A stretch of DNA of 64,000 nucleotides from Bog-473 sp049513455 (GCA_049513455.1 JBEKWB010000036.1:1-64000), one strand, 5' to 3'. Positions 35,206-43,859 are shown, numbered from the stretch's first letter. Notes: a model not told the origin generated them from the sequence alone. Translations and numbers: made by a program.

Positions 35206-36387
35206 TCAACGGCGGCGGGCGACGAACTCCTCGAGAAAGGTGCCGTACCGGTCCATGATCACCGGCCACCTATAGGTGGTGTCCACGTAGCGGAACCCGT
35301 TCTGGCGCATGGTCTCGTGGAGCCGGACGTCGCCGATCATTCGATCCAGCACCGCTTCGAACTCCGCGAAACCCTCGAACCACATGCCCGCCCCGGACTG
35401 CTCGCAATGCTCCCGCGTGGCCCCGCAGACCGCGTTCACAATGGCAGGCGCACCGGCCGTCATCCCCTCGACCACGGTGAGGGAGAAGGACTCGAACGGC
35501 GACGGGGCGACGAGGGCGTGGGCCCCGCGCAGCAGGCCCCACTTGGAGGCGTCGTCGATCAACCCGGTCAGCACGATGTCGCGCTCGTCCTGTGGCGGGT
35601 CGACGATCTGCCCCACCAGGACCAGGCGCAGATCACCCGGGTGGCGTTCCTTGTAGGAGCGGAAATACCGCCACAGGATTCCCGTCCCCTTCTTGTCGTC
35701 CACCCGCCCGATGCACAACAGGTACGGCGCATCACCCAGCCCGAATGCGGTGCGGGCGTCGTCGGCCGTGCCGCCGGCCTCTTCGACCCCGAGGCCGGCC
35801 ACCACCTGCGGCGTGGTGGCCACGCCGAAGCGATCGACCACCAGGCGCCGCTCGCTCCGGGTGTGGAAGGCGAAGCCGCGGCACTGCGAGAACAGGGCGT
35901 CGAAGAGGGGGAGGTGCAGGGCCGGCTCCTCGTGGGCCGCCGGATGGAGGATGGCCCGATCCCGTACCCGGGGCAAGCCGCGGATGGTCGGGTAGTAGAG
36001 GTAGGGGTAGAAGGCGATGACATCGGCGTCACTGGCCTCTACCGCACTGAGCAGGGCCGGGGACTTGGGGCCCTGCAGGTCCACCCAGCGCTGTTGGTCT
36101 TCCGCCCCGGCGTGAGCGGGGTCGGCCAGCAGGGCTCCGGAGAGCGGGTGGAACCCCTCGCCCCGCCCGGCCTCCGAGGCGATCCGGTGCACGGTCACCC
36201 CGTTGAGGGTCTCGGTCCCCGGGGGCAGTTCGTCGCGCCAGGTCAGCGCGTCCAGGGCGGCGGTGGTGAACACCTCGACCTCGTCGCCCCGATCCGCCAT
36301 GAGGTGCTCGGCCATCATGCGGGCCCCGGTCTCCGCTCCCCCCCGGATCTGCGCGCCGTAGCGGGGCACCACGTAGGCCACCTTCAT
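35206..36387 (-). CDS. GT4-type glycosyltransferase (paralog of 15450-16649)
   Basis: This 393-residue glycosyltransferase starts MKVAYVVPRYGAQIRGGAET, closely parallel to the product at 15450-16649. Shared blocks include DADVIAFYPYLYYPT, HPAAHEEPALHLP and SPFESFSLTVVEGM. It lies about 14 kb from the main glycan locus and has no glycan neighbours, so it is a dispersed member of the same family. The frame is open upstream for 71 codons, but those residues lack family features. Confidence 0.88.
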   Translation of the reverse strand: MKVAYVVPRYGAQIRGGAETGARMMAEHLMADRGDEVEVFTTAALDALTWRDELPPGTETLNGVTVHRIASEAGRGEGFHPLSGALLADPAHAGAEDQQRWVDLQGPKSPALLSAVEASDADVIAFYPYLYYPTIRGLPRVRDRAILHPAAHEEPALHLPLFDALFSQCRGFAFHTRSERRLVVDRFGVATTPQVVAGLGVEEAGGTADDARTAFGLGDAPYLLCIGRVDDKKGTGILWRYFRSYKERHPGDLRLVLVGQIVDPPQDERDIVLTGLIDDASKWGLLRGAHALVAPSPFESFSLTVVEGMTAGAPAIVNAVCGATREHCEQSGAGMWFEGFAEFEAVLDRMIGDVRLHETMRQNGFRYVDTTYRWPVIMDRYGTFLEEFVARRR

Positions 36388-36637
36388 GACGCGCCGGGCG
36401 CGGCCGTCGTCCGGGCCGTGCTGTGCCGATGGCGGCTGGGCCATCGGAGCCGGCGGGGAGTTGGTTTTCGAGTGGCACGTGATTTGGTACGACTCGAAAA
36501 CAACCTCTCGGGTCGTTGCAGGCTGATGGCCCCCGTGACCGGGCCGGCGAAGGGGCGCATGGCGAGACGATAACGGCCGACAACGGCGGCCCGGCACCAC
36601 GGCGCCCGTACCTGACGCGCCCGCCGCCGCCCGTTCT

Positions 36638-37153
36638 ATGGTGAGCCGCGTGCAAGAGCATCATTTCTCTGTCCATATCCCCGCCACGCCCGACGAGCTG
36701 TGGGAGCTCTTCTGGTTGCGCCGCGCCCTCACCCAGAACGGCGACGTGACCATCGAGATCCTCCACCCCGGGGACGCCATCGGCGAGGGACTGGTGCGGC
36801 ACTGCACGTTCCGGGTGCCCCGTTACCTGCTGTCGGGCGGCCGGGGCCAGTCCTGGGAGTGGCTGACCGAGGTCACGCCCAAGGTCTCATGGAAGTACAA
36901 CGCGGTCGGCAAACCGCTCTGGTCGCAGGCCGAGGGCCGCACCCGCCTGGAGGACCTGGGCGACGGGCAGACCCGCGTCCACTTCTCCGAGACCTACCGC
37001 GCCTTCAACCCCATCATGCGGCTCTTGCTCGAAAAGCGCGTGCACGACTTCATCTCCAAGGACAACGACCGGCTGATCAAGGACTCGCTGACCAAGGGGG
37101 TCCAGATGATGCGGGCAGCCCGGGCCAAGGACGGCACGCCCGGGGCCCCCTGA
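36638..37153 (+). CDS. SRPBCC / polyketide cyclase-like protein
   Basis: This 171-residue START-like (SRPBCC) fold protein has HHFSVHIPATPDELWELFW at the N-terminus, beta strands ending in GDGQTRVHFSETYRAFNP, and a long C-terminal helix HDFISKDNDRLIKDSL. Function cannot be assigned; members bind lipids or other hydrophobic ligands. GTG four codons downstream is an alternative start. Confidence 0.8.
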   Translation: MVSRVQEHHFSVHIPATPDELWELFWLRRALTQNGDVTIEILHPGDAIGEGLVRHCTFRVPRYLLSGGRGQSWEWLTEVTPKVSWKYNAVGKPLWSQAEGRTRLEDLGDGQTRVHFSETYRAFNPIMRLLLEKRVHDFISKDNDRLIKDSLTKGVQMMRAARAKDGTPGAP

Positions 37154-37162
37154 ACCACCGGC

Positions 37163-37804
37163 TCACTCCTCGGGACGATCGGCCAGTGCGGCCGCCAGGG
37201 CACGGAACGCCCTCCCCCGGTGCGAAATGGCGTGCTTGGCCTCCGGGGTCATCTCCGCGAACGTGGGGCCGCCACCTTCGTCGGGCGCGAAGACCGGGTC
37301 GTACCCGAATCCGCCACTCCCCTGGGCCCGATGGGCGATCGTCCCGTCCACCACGCCCTCGGCCCACAGCTCGGTGCCGTCGGGGAACGCCACCAGGGCG
37401 ACCGTACGGAAACGGGCCGTGCGCTCCCCTCCGCCGTCGGGCAACGCGTCGAGCTCGAAGAGCAGCTTGGCCACATTGTCGGCGTAGGTGGCCCCCTCCC
37501 CGGCGTAGCGCGCCGAGTACACCCCGGGCGCGCCGCCCAGCGCCGCCACCTCCAGACCCGTGTCGTCGGCGATGGCGGGAAGCCCGGTTGCCGCCACGAG
37601 CGCCTGCGCCTTGAGCCGGGCGTTGTCGAGCAGGGTCGTACCGTCCTCGACGACGTCGGGTATCTCGGGGGGGCGGGGCACCAGTTCGACGTCGAGCGCA
37701 TCGCCCAGGATGGCGGCGATCTCGGTCACCTTGTCCGGATTGGCCGACGCCAGCACGAGTCGCCACGGCGCACCGTCACCACCGCCGCGGCCGCCGGCGC
37801 TCAC
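37163..37804 (-). CDS. rdgB: XTP/dITP diphosphatase (non-canonical purine NTPase)
   Basis: This 213-residue RdgB/HAM1 protein hydrolyses dITP, XTP and ITP to monophosphates. Hallmarks are LVLASANPDKVTEIAAIL, the DDTGLEV acidic loop, YSARYAGEGATYADN, GFGYDPVFAPDE and a C-terminal SHRGRAF. The GTG overlaps the rph stop (GTGA), so rph and rdgB are coupled, as in many actinobacteria. An extra 14-residue glycine-rich N-terminus precedes the conserved start. Confidence 0.95.
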   Translation of the reverse strand: MSAGGRGGGDGAPWRLVLASANPDKVTEIAAILGDALDVELVPRPPEIPDVVEDGTTLLDNARLKAQALVAATGLPAIADDTGLEVAALGGAPGVYSARYAGEGATYADNVAKLLFELDALPDGGGERTARFRTVALVAFPDGTELWAEGVVDGTIAHRAQGSGGFGYDPVFAPDEGGGPTFAEMTPEAKHAISHRGRAFRALAAALADRPEE

Positions 37805-38580
37805 CGCGGGGGCGGTGGCTCGGCCAGTGCGGCCGCCTGGAGCGCCGAAAGCTCTTTTATGCCCGACTCCGCCAACGCCAGCAGGCTGTCCAGCTCGCCC
37901 CGGCTGAATGCCATGCCCTCGGCGGTCCCCTGGACCTCGACGAAGCGGCCGGCGCCGGTCATGACGACGTTCATGTCCACCTCGGCCCGGGAGTCCTCGG
38001 CGTAGGGCAGATCCAGCATGGGGACGCTTTCGATGATCCCCACCGAGATCGCCGCCACCGAATCCGTCAACGGGTTCTGCCGCAAGGTGCCGGCCTGCTG
38101 CAGACGGGAGAAGGCGTCGTGCAGCGCCACGTAGGCGCCGCAGATGGAGGCCGTCCGTGTGCCGCCGTCCGCCTGCAGGACGTCGCAGTCGACGGTCACC
38201 TGCACCTCGCCCAGCACCACCAGGTCGCACACGGCCCGCAGGGAGCGTGCGATAAGGCGCTGGATCTCCTGTGTCCGGCCCGACTGCTTGCCCTTGGCCG
38301 CCTCGCGGGAGGCCCGCTCGGGCGTCGAACCCGGCAGCATGGAGTATTCGGCGGTGACCCACCCCTTCCCGCTGCCCCGCATCCATGGGGGGACCCGGTC
38401 TTCGACGGACGCCGTGCACAACACCTTGGTCCGGCCGAAGGAGACCAGCACCGAGCCGGGCGCCATGACCGTGTAGTCCCGGACAAAGTTCACCGGGCGC
38501 AACTCGTCGAGGGCGCGCCCGTCGCCGCGTGCGGTCCGGGGGTCCACCCGGGACCCGGTCACCTCGCTCTGTTCGGACAT
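37801..38580 (-). CDS. rph: ribonuclease PH
   Basis: This 259-residue phosphorolytic 3'-5' exoribonuclease trims tRNA 3' ends. Hallmarks are GRALDELRPVNFVRDYT, GSVLVSFGRTKVLCTASVE, the RSLRAVCDL segment, VDCDVLQADGGTRTASI and VEVQGTAEGMAFSR. The ATG is preceded by AAAGGAGAACG. It leads the coupled rph-rdgB pair, and the MBL-fold gene lies 117 nt upstream on the same strand, separated by a 13-bp tandem repeat. Confidence 0.97.
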   Translation of the reverse strand: MSEQSEVTGSRVDPRTARGDGRALDELRPVNFVRDYTVMAPGSVLVSFGRTKVLCTASVEDRVPPWMRGSGKGWVTAEYSMLPGSTPERASREAAKGKQSGRTQEIQRLIARSLRAVCDLVVLGEVQVTVDCDVLQADGGTRTASICGAYVALHDAFSRLQQAGTLRQNPLTDSVAAISVGIIESVPMLDLPYAEDSRAEVDMNVVMTGAGRFVEVQGTAEGMAFSRGELDSLLALAESGIKELSALQAAALAEPPPPR

Positions 38581-38591
38581 CGTTCTCCTTT

Positions 38592-38643
38592 CGTCAGCAC
38601 CGCTCGTCAGCACCGCTCGTCAGCACCGCTCGTCAGCACCGCT
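38592..38643. repeat. 13-bp tandem repeat upstream of rph
   Basis: Four perfect copies of CGTCAGCACCGCT start at 38592, 38605, 38618 and 38631, with a partial fifth copy after them. It fills the leader region between the MBL-fold gene and rph and starts 12 nt before the rph start codon. Confidence 0.92.
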
Positions 38644-38697
38644 CGTCACCATCGCCCGGCTCCACGCGGGGTCGCACCCCACCACACGGCGGCCCGC

Positions 38698-39441
38698 CTA
38701 CCACGCGAAGACCGCGCCCATGCTGGCCTGCTCCACCGGCCGCCCGAATGCCAGGGCGGCCTCCCGACGCACGTCGTCGGCCGACACCGTAGGCCACCGG
38801 TGTGTGACGATCAGACGCCCGACCCCGGCGGCACGGGCCATGGCGCCGGCCTCACGGCCGCTCAGGTGCAGCAACGAGCCCTCGAGCTCCTGGGTGTAGG
38901 TGGCCTCGCAGAGAAAGGTCCCGATTGCCGTACCCAACTCCTCGACCGACCAACCCGGGCCCGAGTCGGCCGAATACGCCAGCGTGGCCCCCTCGTGGGA
39001 CAGATGGACGGCCAGGGTGGGCGTGCCGTGCTCGGTGGCCCCGAAGCGTGCCTCGAGCACCCCGAGGCCGAGCACCATGGAGGGGGCCAGCTCCCTCCAG
39101 TCGAGCCAGGGGGCACCGGCGAAATGTGACCGCTCCCGCACCCCGGGCGGGGCGAAGACGGGGAGGAGACGGCCGCCCGGCCCGCCGAACCGTTCCCGGC
39201 CCGGGCCGAACCCGGCCCAGGTGGCGAACGATTCGAGATCGGTCCAGTGGTCGGGATGGACGTGGGTGAGGATGACCGCGGTGATGTCACCCGGGTCGGC
39301 GTGCTGCTGGAGTCGGGCGAAGGTGCCGGGACCGGCATCGAGCAGGATCGAGGTCCCGGCGGCCTGGACGAGGTAGCCGCTGCCGGCACCGCCGGGACCG
39401 GGCCAGCTGCCGTCGCACCCGAGCACGGTGAGCGTGCGCAC
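38698..39441 (-). CDS. MBL-fold metallohydrolase (Rv1339-like)
   Basis: This 247-residue metallo-beta-lactamase-fold protein has the zinc motif THVHPDH, an N-terminal LGCDGSWPGPGGAGSGYL and further metal ligands in SADSGPG and THRWP. The position directly upstream of rph-rdgB matches M. tuberculosis Rv1339, described as an atypical class II cyclic-nucleotide phosphodiesterase. RNase Z-like or phosphodiesterase activity is therefore the leading idea; the specific substrate is inferred from synteny only. Confidence 0.85.
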   Translation of the reverse strand: MRTLTVLGCDGSWPGPGGAGSGYLVQAAGTSILLDAGPGTFARLQQHADPGDITAVILTHVHPDHWTDLESFATWAGFGPGRERFGGPGGRLLPVFAPPGVRERSHFAGAPWLDWRELAPSMVLGLGVLEARFGATEHGTPTLAVHLSHEGATLAYSADSGPGWSVEELGTAIGTFLCEATYTQELEGSLLHLSGREAGAMARAAGVGRLIVTHRWPTVSADDVRREAALAFGRPVEQASMGAVFAW

Positions 39442-39457
39442 CGTGTCAACGGCGGTG

Positions 39458-39892
39458 TCAGTTTCCGTGTTCGATCGCCTCCGGGTACGAGTGCGGCGAA
39501 ATCTCGAGCGCCGACGCCACGTCGGCGTACGTCTTTATTTCGATGACGTTGCCGCTGGGGTCGGCGAACTTCGCCTTGGTCTGCTCGGTCACCCTTCCCT
39601 CATCGTCGGTCGACACGGGCGACACCCACCGCACCCCGCGGGCGGCCAGCCGCGCCGCCAACGCGTCGAAGTCCCCACGACCGAGCGTCACCCCGAAATG
39701 GCGGACCGAGCCCGGATGGGCCGCCGCGGCCTCGTCGGCCCGGTCGTGCAGGGTGACCTGCATGCCAAAGAACCACACGTCCTGGTAACCCTGGCGGGCC
39801 CTCGCCGCGTCGCACCCCAGCGCGTCCACGTAGAAGTTCCGAGCCTCGTCGAGGTCTCGCACGGGGATGGAGAGATGGAGGATCGGTTGCAC
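39458..39892 (-). CDS. VOC-family (glyoxalase/dioxygenase-fold) protein
   Basis: This 144-residue vicinal-oxygen-chelate protein has HLSIPVRDLDEARNFYVDAL at the N-terminus, and VRHFGVTL and FADPSGNVIEIKTY at the C-terminal metal-site strand. Metal ligands His and Glu are recognisable. The substrate is unknown. Confidence 0.87.
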   Translation of the reverse strand: MQPILHLSIPVRDLDEARNFYVDALGCDAARARQGYQDVWFFGMQVTLHDRADEAAAAHPGSVRHFGVTLGRGDFDALAARLAARGVRWVSPVSTDDEGRVTEQTKAKFADPSGNVIEIKTYADVASALEISPHSYPEAIEHGN

Positions 39893-40048
39893 GCTCCCAC
39901 CTTAGGCAGGGGTCGCCGCCGCCCCAAGGGGCTTCAGTCAACCCGACGTCGCCGCCGGACCACGACGCAGCCGCTCTTGCGCCGAGGGATCGTAGCGCCG
40001 GCATCCAATTCCGCCCGGATCATTCGTGGTTCCTATGATCGAGCCTCC

Positions 40049-40588
40049 ATGCCGCACTACGTCGCCCTCCTCCGAAGCGTCAATGTCGCCGGCCATGGCC
40101 GCATCTCCATGGCCGACCTCACCCAGACATTCCTCGCGCTGGGCTACACCGATGTCGCCACGTACATCCAGACCGGTAACGTCCTGTTCCGGTCGCCCGG
40201 GAGGAGTGCATCCACGCTCGCCGCCGCCATTGCGGGGCAACTCGAGCAAGATTTCGGCCACGCACCCGCGGTGATCCTGCGCACGGTCCCCGACCTGGCG
40301 CGGGTCGTCGAGACCAGTCCCTTCCCGAAGCAGGGTGCCGATCCCTCGCGCCATCACGTGACGTTTCTCGCCGCGCCGCCGAGCAAGGAACGACTGGCTG
40401 CCTTCACCACTCCGTCGAGCGGGCGCGACGAGCTGACCATCGTCGGCCAGGAGGTGTACGTGCACACGCCGGACGGCTACGCCGGGACCAAGCTCACCGG
40501 CACCCTCATCGAACGCCGGCTGGGTGTCCTGAGCACGACCCGGAACTGGAACACGGTCACCAAGCTGCACGCGCTCGCCGGGAACTGA
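40049..40588 (+). CDS. DUF1697 family protein
   Basis: This 179-residue DUF1697 protein begins MPHYVALLRSVNVAGHG, followed by YIQTGNVLFRS and a C-terminal TTRNWNTVTKLHAL, all diagnostic of the family. No biochemical function is established. It is the first gene of a plus-strand accessory block placed between the rph and mec gene groups. Confidence 0.9.
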   Translation: MPHYVALLRSVNVAGHGRISMADLTQTFLALGYTDVATYIQTGNVLFRSPGRSASTLAAAIAGQLEQDFGHAPAVILRTVPDLARVVETSPFPKQGADPSRHHVTFLAAPPSKERLAAFTTPSSGRDELTIVGQEVYVHTPDGYAGTKLTGTLIERRLGVLSTTRNWNTVTKLHALAGN

Positions 40589-40613
40589 CCCGACCGGTGG
40601 AGGTGACGCACCG

Positions 40614-41408
40614 GTGGAGGTGATGGCCGTCGACTGGTCGGGTGCCGTCACGGGATCCGCCACGCACATCTGGCTGGCCCGCGTCGTCGACGGGGAGCTC
40701 GTCGCCCTCCGCAACGGCCGCAGCCGCCGGGAGGTGGTCGACGAGCTCATAGCCCTGCGCTCCCGCACTCCGGATGGCCTCGTGATCGGGCTGGACTTCT
40801 CGTTCTCTTTTCCCGCCTGGTTCGTCCGTGACCAGTCCTGCGCCACCGTCGGCGAGCTCTGGGAGACGGTCGAGCAGAAGGGAGAAGGGTGGCTGGCCGA
40901 GTGCGCCTCTCCGTTCTGGGGGCGCCCCGGACGGCGGCGACCGATGTTGTCAGAGCCGCAGGCGCACCTCCGGCGCGCCGAAGCGTCCATAGCGGTCGGT
41001 GCCATCAGCCCGAAGAGCACGTTCCAAATCGGGGGCGCCGGGGCGGTCGGGACCGGATCCGTCCGGGGCATGCCCCACCTCCGCCGCTTACAAGCGGCCG
41101 GGTTCTCCATCTGGCCGTTCGATCCGACCTCGCCCTGGGTAGTCCTCGAGATCTATCCCCGCCTCCTCACCGGACCGGTCCGCAAGAGCAGCCGCGAGCA
41201 GCGTGCGCAGTACGTCGCCGAGGCGCCCTGGTCGGTGGCGCCCGCTTTCGCTGCGGCCATCATCGAATCAGAGGACGCCTTCGACGCCGCTATTTCGGCG
41301 CTGGTGATGGGCGAGCACCTGGCCGACCTGGGCGCGTTGCAGCCGTCCGCCGACCCGGTCACGCTGCTGGAGGGAGACGTGTGGCGTCCCCGTAAAATCA
41401 GACCATGA
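40614..41408 (+). CDS. RNase H-fold DUF429-like protein coupled to a Doc-like module
   Basis: This 264-residue protein has an N-terminal VMAVDWSGA (first catalytic-type Asp of an RNase H-like fold) and a second acidic strand, IGLDFSFSFP. A C-terminal acidic helix contains SEDAFDAAISALVMG. This is the layout of DUF429-type predicted nucleases. The GTG at 40614 or an ATG three codons later may be used. Its stop overlaps the ATG of the 63-residue ORF (ATGA), which itself overlaps the Doc-like gene, giving a three-gene coupled unit. A nuclease role is inferred. Confidence 0.7.
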   Translation: MEVMAVDWSGAVTGSATHIWLARVVDGELVALRNGRSRREVVDELIALRSRTPDGLVIGLDFSFSFPAWFVRDQSCATVGELWETVEQKGEGWLAECASPFWGRPGRRRPMLSEPQAHLRRAEASIAVGAISPKSTFQIGGAGAVGTGSVRGMPHLRRLQAAGFSIWPFDPTSPWVVLEIYPRLLTGPVRKSSREQRAQYVAEAPWSVAPAFAAAIIESEDAFDAAISALVMGEHLADLGALQPSADPVTLLEGDVWRPRKIRP

Positions 41409-41596
41409 GCGAGCATGCCGAAGGAGCGCGCGAGGACGCAGGCCCAGCGTCCCCGCCGGGTGGAGTGGCGCCCGATCGCACGCGGCCGAGCCTGACCAGC
41501 CAGGTGCGGCGCCGGCGGGCCGACCAGGCCTTCTTCCTGCGCCTACGCGATGCCATCCAGCAGAACCACCGGGCCCTGGAGCGTCTCGGCACGTGA
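41405..41596 (+). CDS. small putative antitoxin of a Doc-like module
   Basis: This 63-residue protein has a proline/alanine-rich, presumably disordered N-terminus and then a basic helix SLTSQVRRRRADQAFFLRLRDAIQ. It overlaps the preceding stop and the following Doc-like start by 4 nt each. The size, charge and position before a Doc/Fic protein resemble type II antitoxins. No named antitoxin family is recognised. Confidence 0.6.
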   Translation: MSEHAEGAREDAGPASPPGGVAPDRTRPSLTSQVRRRRADQAFFLRLRDAIQQNHRALERLGT

Positions 41597-42045
41597 CCAT
41601 CGGGACCATCGACTATCTCGAGCTGGCCGACTTCCTGCTGATCGCAGAGGCCGTCCTGCAGACCCCGGCCAAGGACATTGCGAAGGACGCCAGCCTCAAC
41701 CTGGCCGACTCCGCCCTCCATGCCCCGCAAGCGCGGTTCGTCGGGGAGGAGTTCTATCCGGAGTTCCCGACCAAGGCGGCCGTGCTCGGCGCGCATCTCG
41801 TCAAGAACCACCCGCTCAAAGACGGCAACGTTCAGGTGGCGTTGGTGGCCACCGTCGAGTTCTGCGCCCGGAACGGGTTCCACTGGTCCCCGCCGCCCCG
41901 CGACGATGACGGCGAGGAGACGGCGACCGTGTTCTTGGACCTGGCCGCGGCACCCATCAGCGAGCGCGTGATCGAGAACCTGTCCGGATGGATCGCCGAG
42001 CGGATCGGCCTCACCGACCCGAAGAGCGCAACCGGTTCCCCGTAG
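41593..42045 (+). CDS. Doc/Fic-fold death-on-curing-like protein with degenerate active-site motif
   Basis: This 150-residue Doc-like protein has the N-terminal YLELADFLLIAEAV and SLNLADSALHAPQARFVGEEFY, a good match to the Doc layout. At the Fic loop, residues 73-82 read HPLKDGNVQV instead of the HxFxDxNKRT of active Doc kinases. The His and the D-G-N are kept, but the aromatic and the Lys-Arg pair are missing. This may be an inactive or altered-specificity toxin. It forms a coupled unit with a 63-residue ORF and a DUF429-like gene. Confidence 0.78.
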   Translation: MTIGTIDYLELADFLLIAEAVLQTPAKDIAKDASLNLADSALHAPQARFVGEEFYPEFPTKAAVLGAHLVKNHPLKDGNVQVALVATVEFCARNGFHWSPPPRDDDGEETATVFLDLAAAPISERVIENLSGWIAERIGLTDPKSATGSP

Positions 42046-42077
42046 GTCAGGCTCACCAACTCCGCCCCCTCGAAAAG

Positions 42078-43046
42078 TCAGAAGTAGATGATCGACTTGG
42101 CCCGCTCGGCGACCTCGTCGAGGTCGTCGGTCCAGGCCCCCGTCGAGAGGTACTTCCAGCCGCCGTCGGCCGAGACGACGACGATCGACGCCTCGACCCC
42201 CGGGGCGAGGGAGCGGGCGCATTTGATCGCCCCCGCCACGGCCGCGCCCGTCGATATGCCGGCAAATATCCCCACGTCCGTCAGGCGCCGCGTCCACTCG
42301 ATCGACTCACGGGGCCGGACCACGGTCTTGCGGTCCAACAGGTCGGCCCCGCCCAAGTCCTCGAAGATCGGGGGGATGTAGCCGTCGTCGAGATTGCGCA
42401 GGCCGTCGACCGTCTCGCCGGAGGGAGGCTCGACCGCCCAGACCTGCACGGCCTCACCCAGCTTCTCGCGCAGGAAGCGCCCGACGCCCAACAGGGTCCC
42501 CGAGGTGCCGAGGCCGGCGACGAAGTGCGTGATGGAGGGGCAGTCCCGCAGAATTTCGGGGCCGGTCCCCAGGTAGTGCGCCTTGGGGTTGGCCGGGTTG
42601 CCGTACTGGTACAGGAAGACCCACTCGGGATTCTCCGCGGCCAGACGTTGTGCCATGCGTACCGCTCCGTTGGACCCCTCGGAGCCCGGTGATTCAATGA
42701 TCTCCGCCCCCCACAGCTGGAGAAGCTGGCGGCGCTCGATGGAGACGTTGGTGGGCATCACGACCTTGAGGTGGTAGCCCTTGACCCGGCACACCAGGGC
42801 CAGGCCGATCCCGGTGTTGCCCGAGGACGGCTCCATGAGGATCTGATCGGGCTTGCCGGGCACCAGGAGCCCGTCCTGCTCGGCCTGCTCGACGAGGGAG
42901 AGCGCCACGCGGTCCTTCACCGAACCGCCGGGGTTCTGACCCTCCAGCTTGATGAGCAGGCGCGCCGAAGGGTTCGGGCTCAAGGAGCTGATGTCGACCA
43001 GCGGGGTATTCCCGATGAGCTCCAGGACCGAGGGGTAGAGGGTCAT
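42078..43046 (-). CDS. cysM: O-phosphoserine sulfhydrylase / cysteine synthase, CysM type
   Basis: This 322-residue PLP enzyme has Lys44 in GGSVKDR as the PLP Schiff-base residue, PSSGNTGIGLA as the substrate loop, and the phosphate-binding GLGTSGTLLG. The C-terminus is extended (SADGGWKYLSTGAW), as in M. tuberculosis CysM (Rv1336), which uses O-phosphoserine and the thiocarboxylated carrier CysO. The genes for CysO and the Mec protease lie just upstream in the same order as Rv1334-Rv1336, supporting that pathway. The spacing to cysO is 17 nt. Confidence 0.95.
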   Translation of the reverse strand: MTLYPSVLELIGNTPLVDISSLSPNPSARLLIKLEGQNPGGSVKDRVALSLVEQAEQDGLLVPGKPDQILMEPSSGNTGIGLALVCRVKGYHLKVVMPTNVSIERRQLLQLWGAEIIESPGSEGSNGAVRMAQRLAAENPEWVFLYQYGNPANPKAHYLGTGPEILRDCPSITHFVAGLGTSGTLLGVGRFLREKLGEAVQVWAVEPPSGETVDGLRNLDDGYIPPIFEDLGGADLLDRKTVVRPRESIEWTRRLTDVGIFAGISTGAAVAGAIKCARSLAPGVEASIVVVSADGGWKYLSTGAWTDDLDEVAERAKSIIYF

Positions 43047-43063
43047 GACGGCTACAGGGTCAT

Positions 43064-43339
43064 TCAGCCGCCGGCGACAGCGGGCAGGATCGAGAGCTCG
43101 GCGCCGTCGGCGACCGGGGTGTCCACGCCTTCGAGGTAGCGCACGTCGTCGTCGTCCACGTAGATGTTGACGAACTTGTGCAGCGATCCGTCTGCCTGCA
43201 CCACCTGGCCGGTCAGGCCCGGGTACTCCGCCACCAGTTTCGCCAGGACCTCGCCGACGGTCCCCCCGTCGACGGTGACGACGGATGCCCCGCCGGCTTG
43301 GCTGCGCAGGACGGTGGGTAGGCGGACTTCGACGGCCAC
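43064..43339 (-). CDS. cysO: sulfur carrier protein CysO (MoaD/ThiS family)
   Basis: This 91-residue ubiquitin-like carrier ends in the required Gly-Gly (LPAVAGG). The fold is recognisable from VRLPTVLRSQAGGASVVTV and KFVNIYVDDDDVRYLEG. Its C-terminal thiocarboxylate would donate sulfur to CysM, making a CysO-cysteine adduct that Mec releases. Its position between mec and cysM fits this exactly. Confidence 0.95.
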   Translation of the reverse strand: MAVEVRLPTVLRSQAGGASVVTVDGGTVGEVLAKLVAEYPGLTGQVVQADGSLHKFVNIYVDDDDVRYLEGVDTPVADGAELSILPAVAGG

Positions 43340-43412
43340 GGGGCCTCCTCATTAGCTCATCAACCGGGCCCGGGTGCAGGTCAGGTCATTGTCGACTGAT
43401 CTGGTGAGGATT

Positions 43413-43859
43413 CTACTTGGAGTGCTCGCTCTCGCCCACCTCGGCCTCCTCTCCGAGCCCCGGGACCTCCACCGGCTCCTCCGTGATGACCCCGTCGACG
43501 ATGCGGTAGCTCCGCACGACGGGGTGGGTATCGCGCAGCGACACGAGGACGTAGTGCCACCCCGGGTCTAGCGCCTGGGCCACATCGGTGGGCGATGGAT
43601 AGGCATCGGTATGGGTGTGGGAGTGGAACACCCCCATGATGTCCGCCCCCAACGCCCGGGCCGCCCGGTCCACTGCCAGCATCTCTTTGGGGTCGATCTC
43701 GTAGATCAGAGCCGACGCCGCCGCGTTCTCCGTCGGGAAGATATGGGTCGCCTCCTCCCCCCCGTAGGACCCCACCAGGAGGCCGCACGCCTCGTCGGGC
43801 AGACCGGTCAAGGTGTGCCCGATCATCTCCATATACATCTCCCTGGACAGGCGCAGCAC
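43413..43859 (-). CDS. mec: CysO-cysteine peptidase, JAMM/MPN+ metalloprotease
   Basis: This 148-residue JAMM zinc protease has Glu23 (DEACGLLVG) and the motif HSHTHTDAYPSPTD, in which His79, His81 and Asp92 bind zinc and Ser89 is conserved. I start it at the GTG giving VLRLSREMYMEMI. The frame is open further upstream but overlaps the divergent smpB gene. It cleaves cysteine from the CysO carrier. Confidence 0.93.
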   Translation of the reverse strand: MLRLSREMYMEMIGHTLTGLPDEACGLLVGSYGGEEATHIFPTENAAASALIYEIDPKEMLAVDRAARALGADIMGVFHSHTHTDAYPSPTDVAQALDPGWHYVLVSLRDTHPVVRSYRIVDGVITEEPVEVPGLGEEAEVGESEHSK

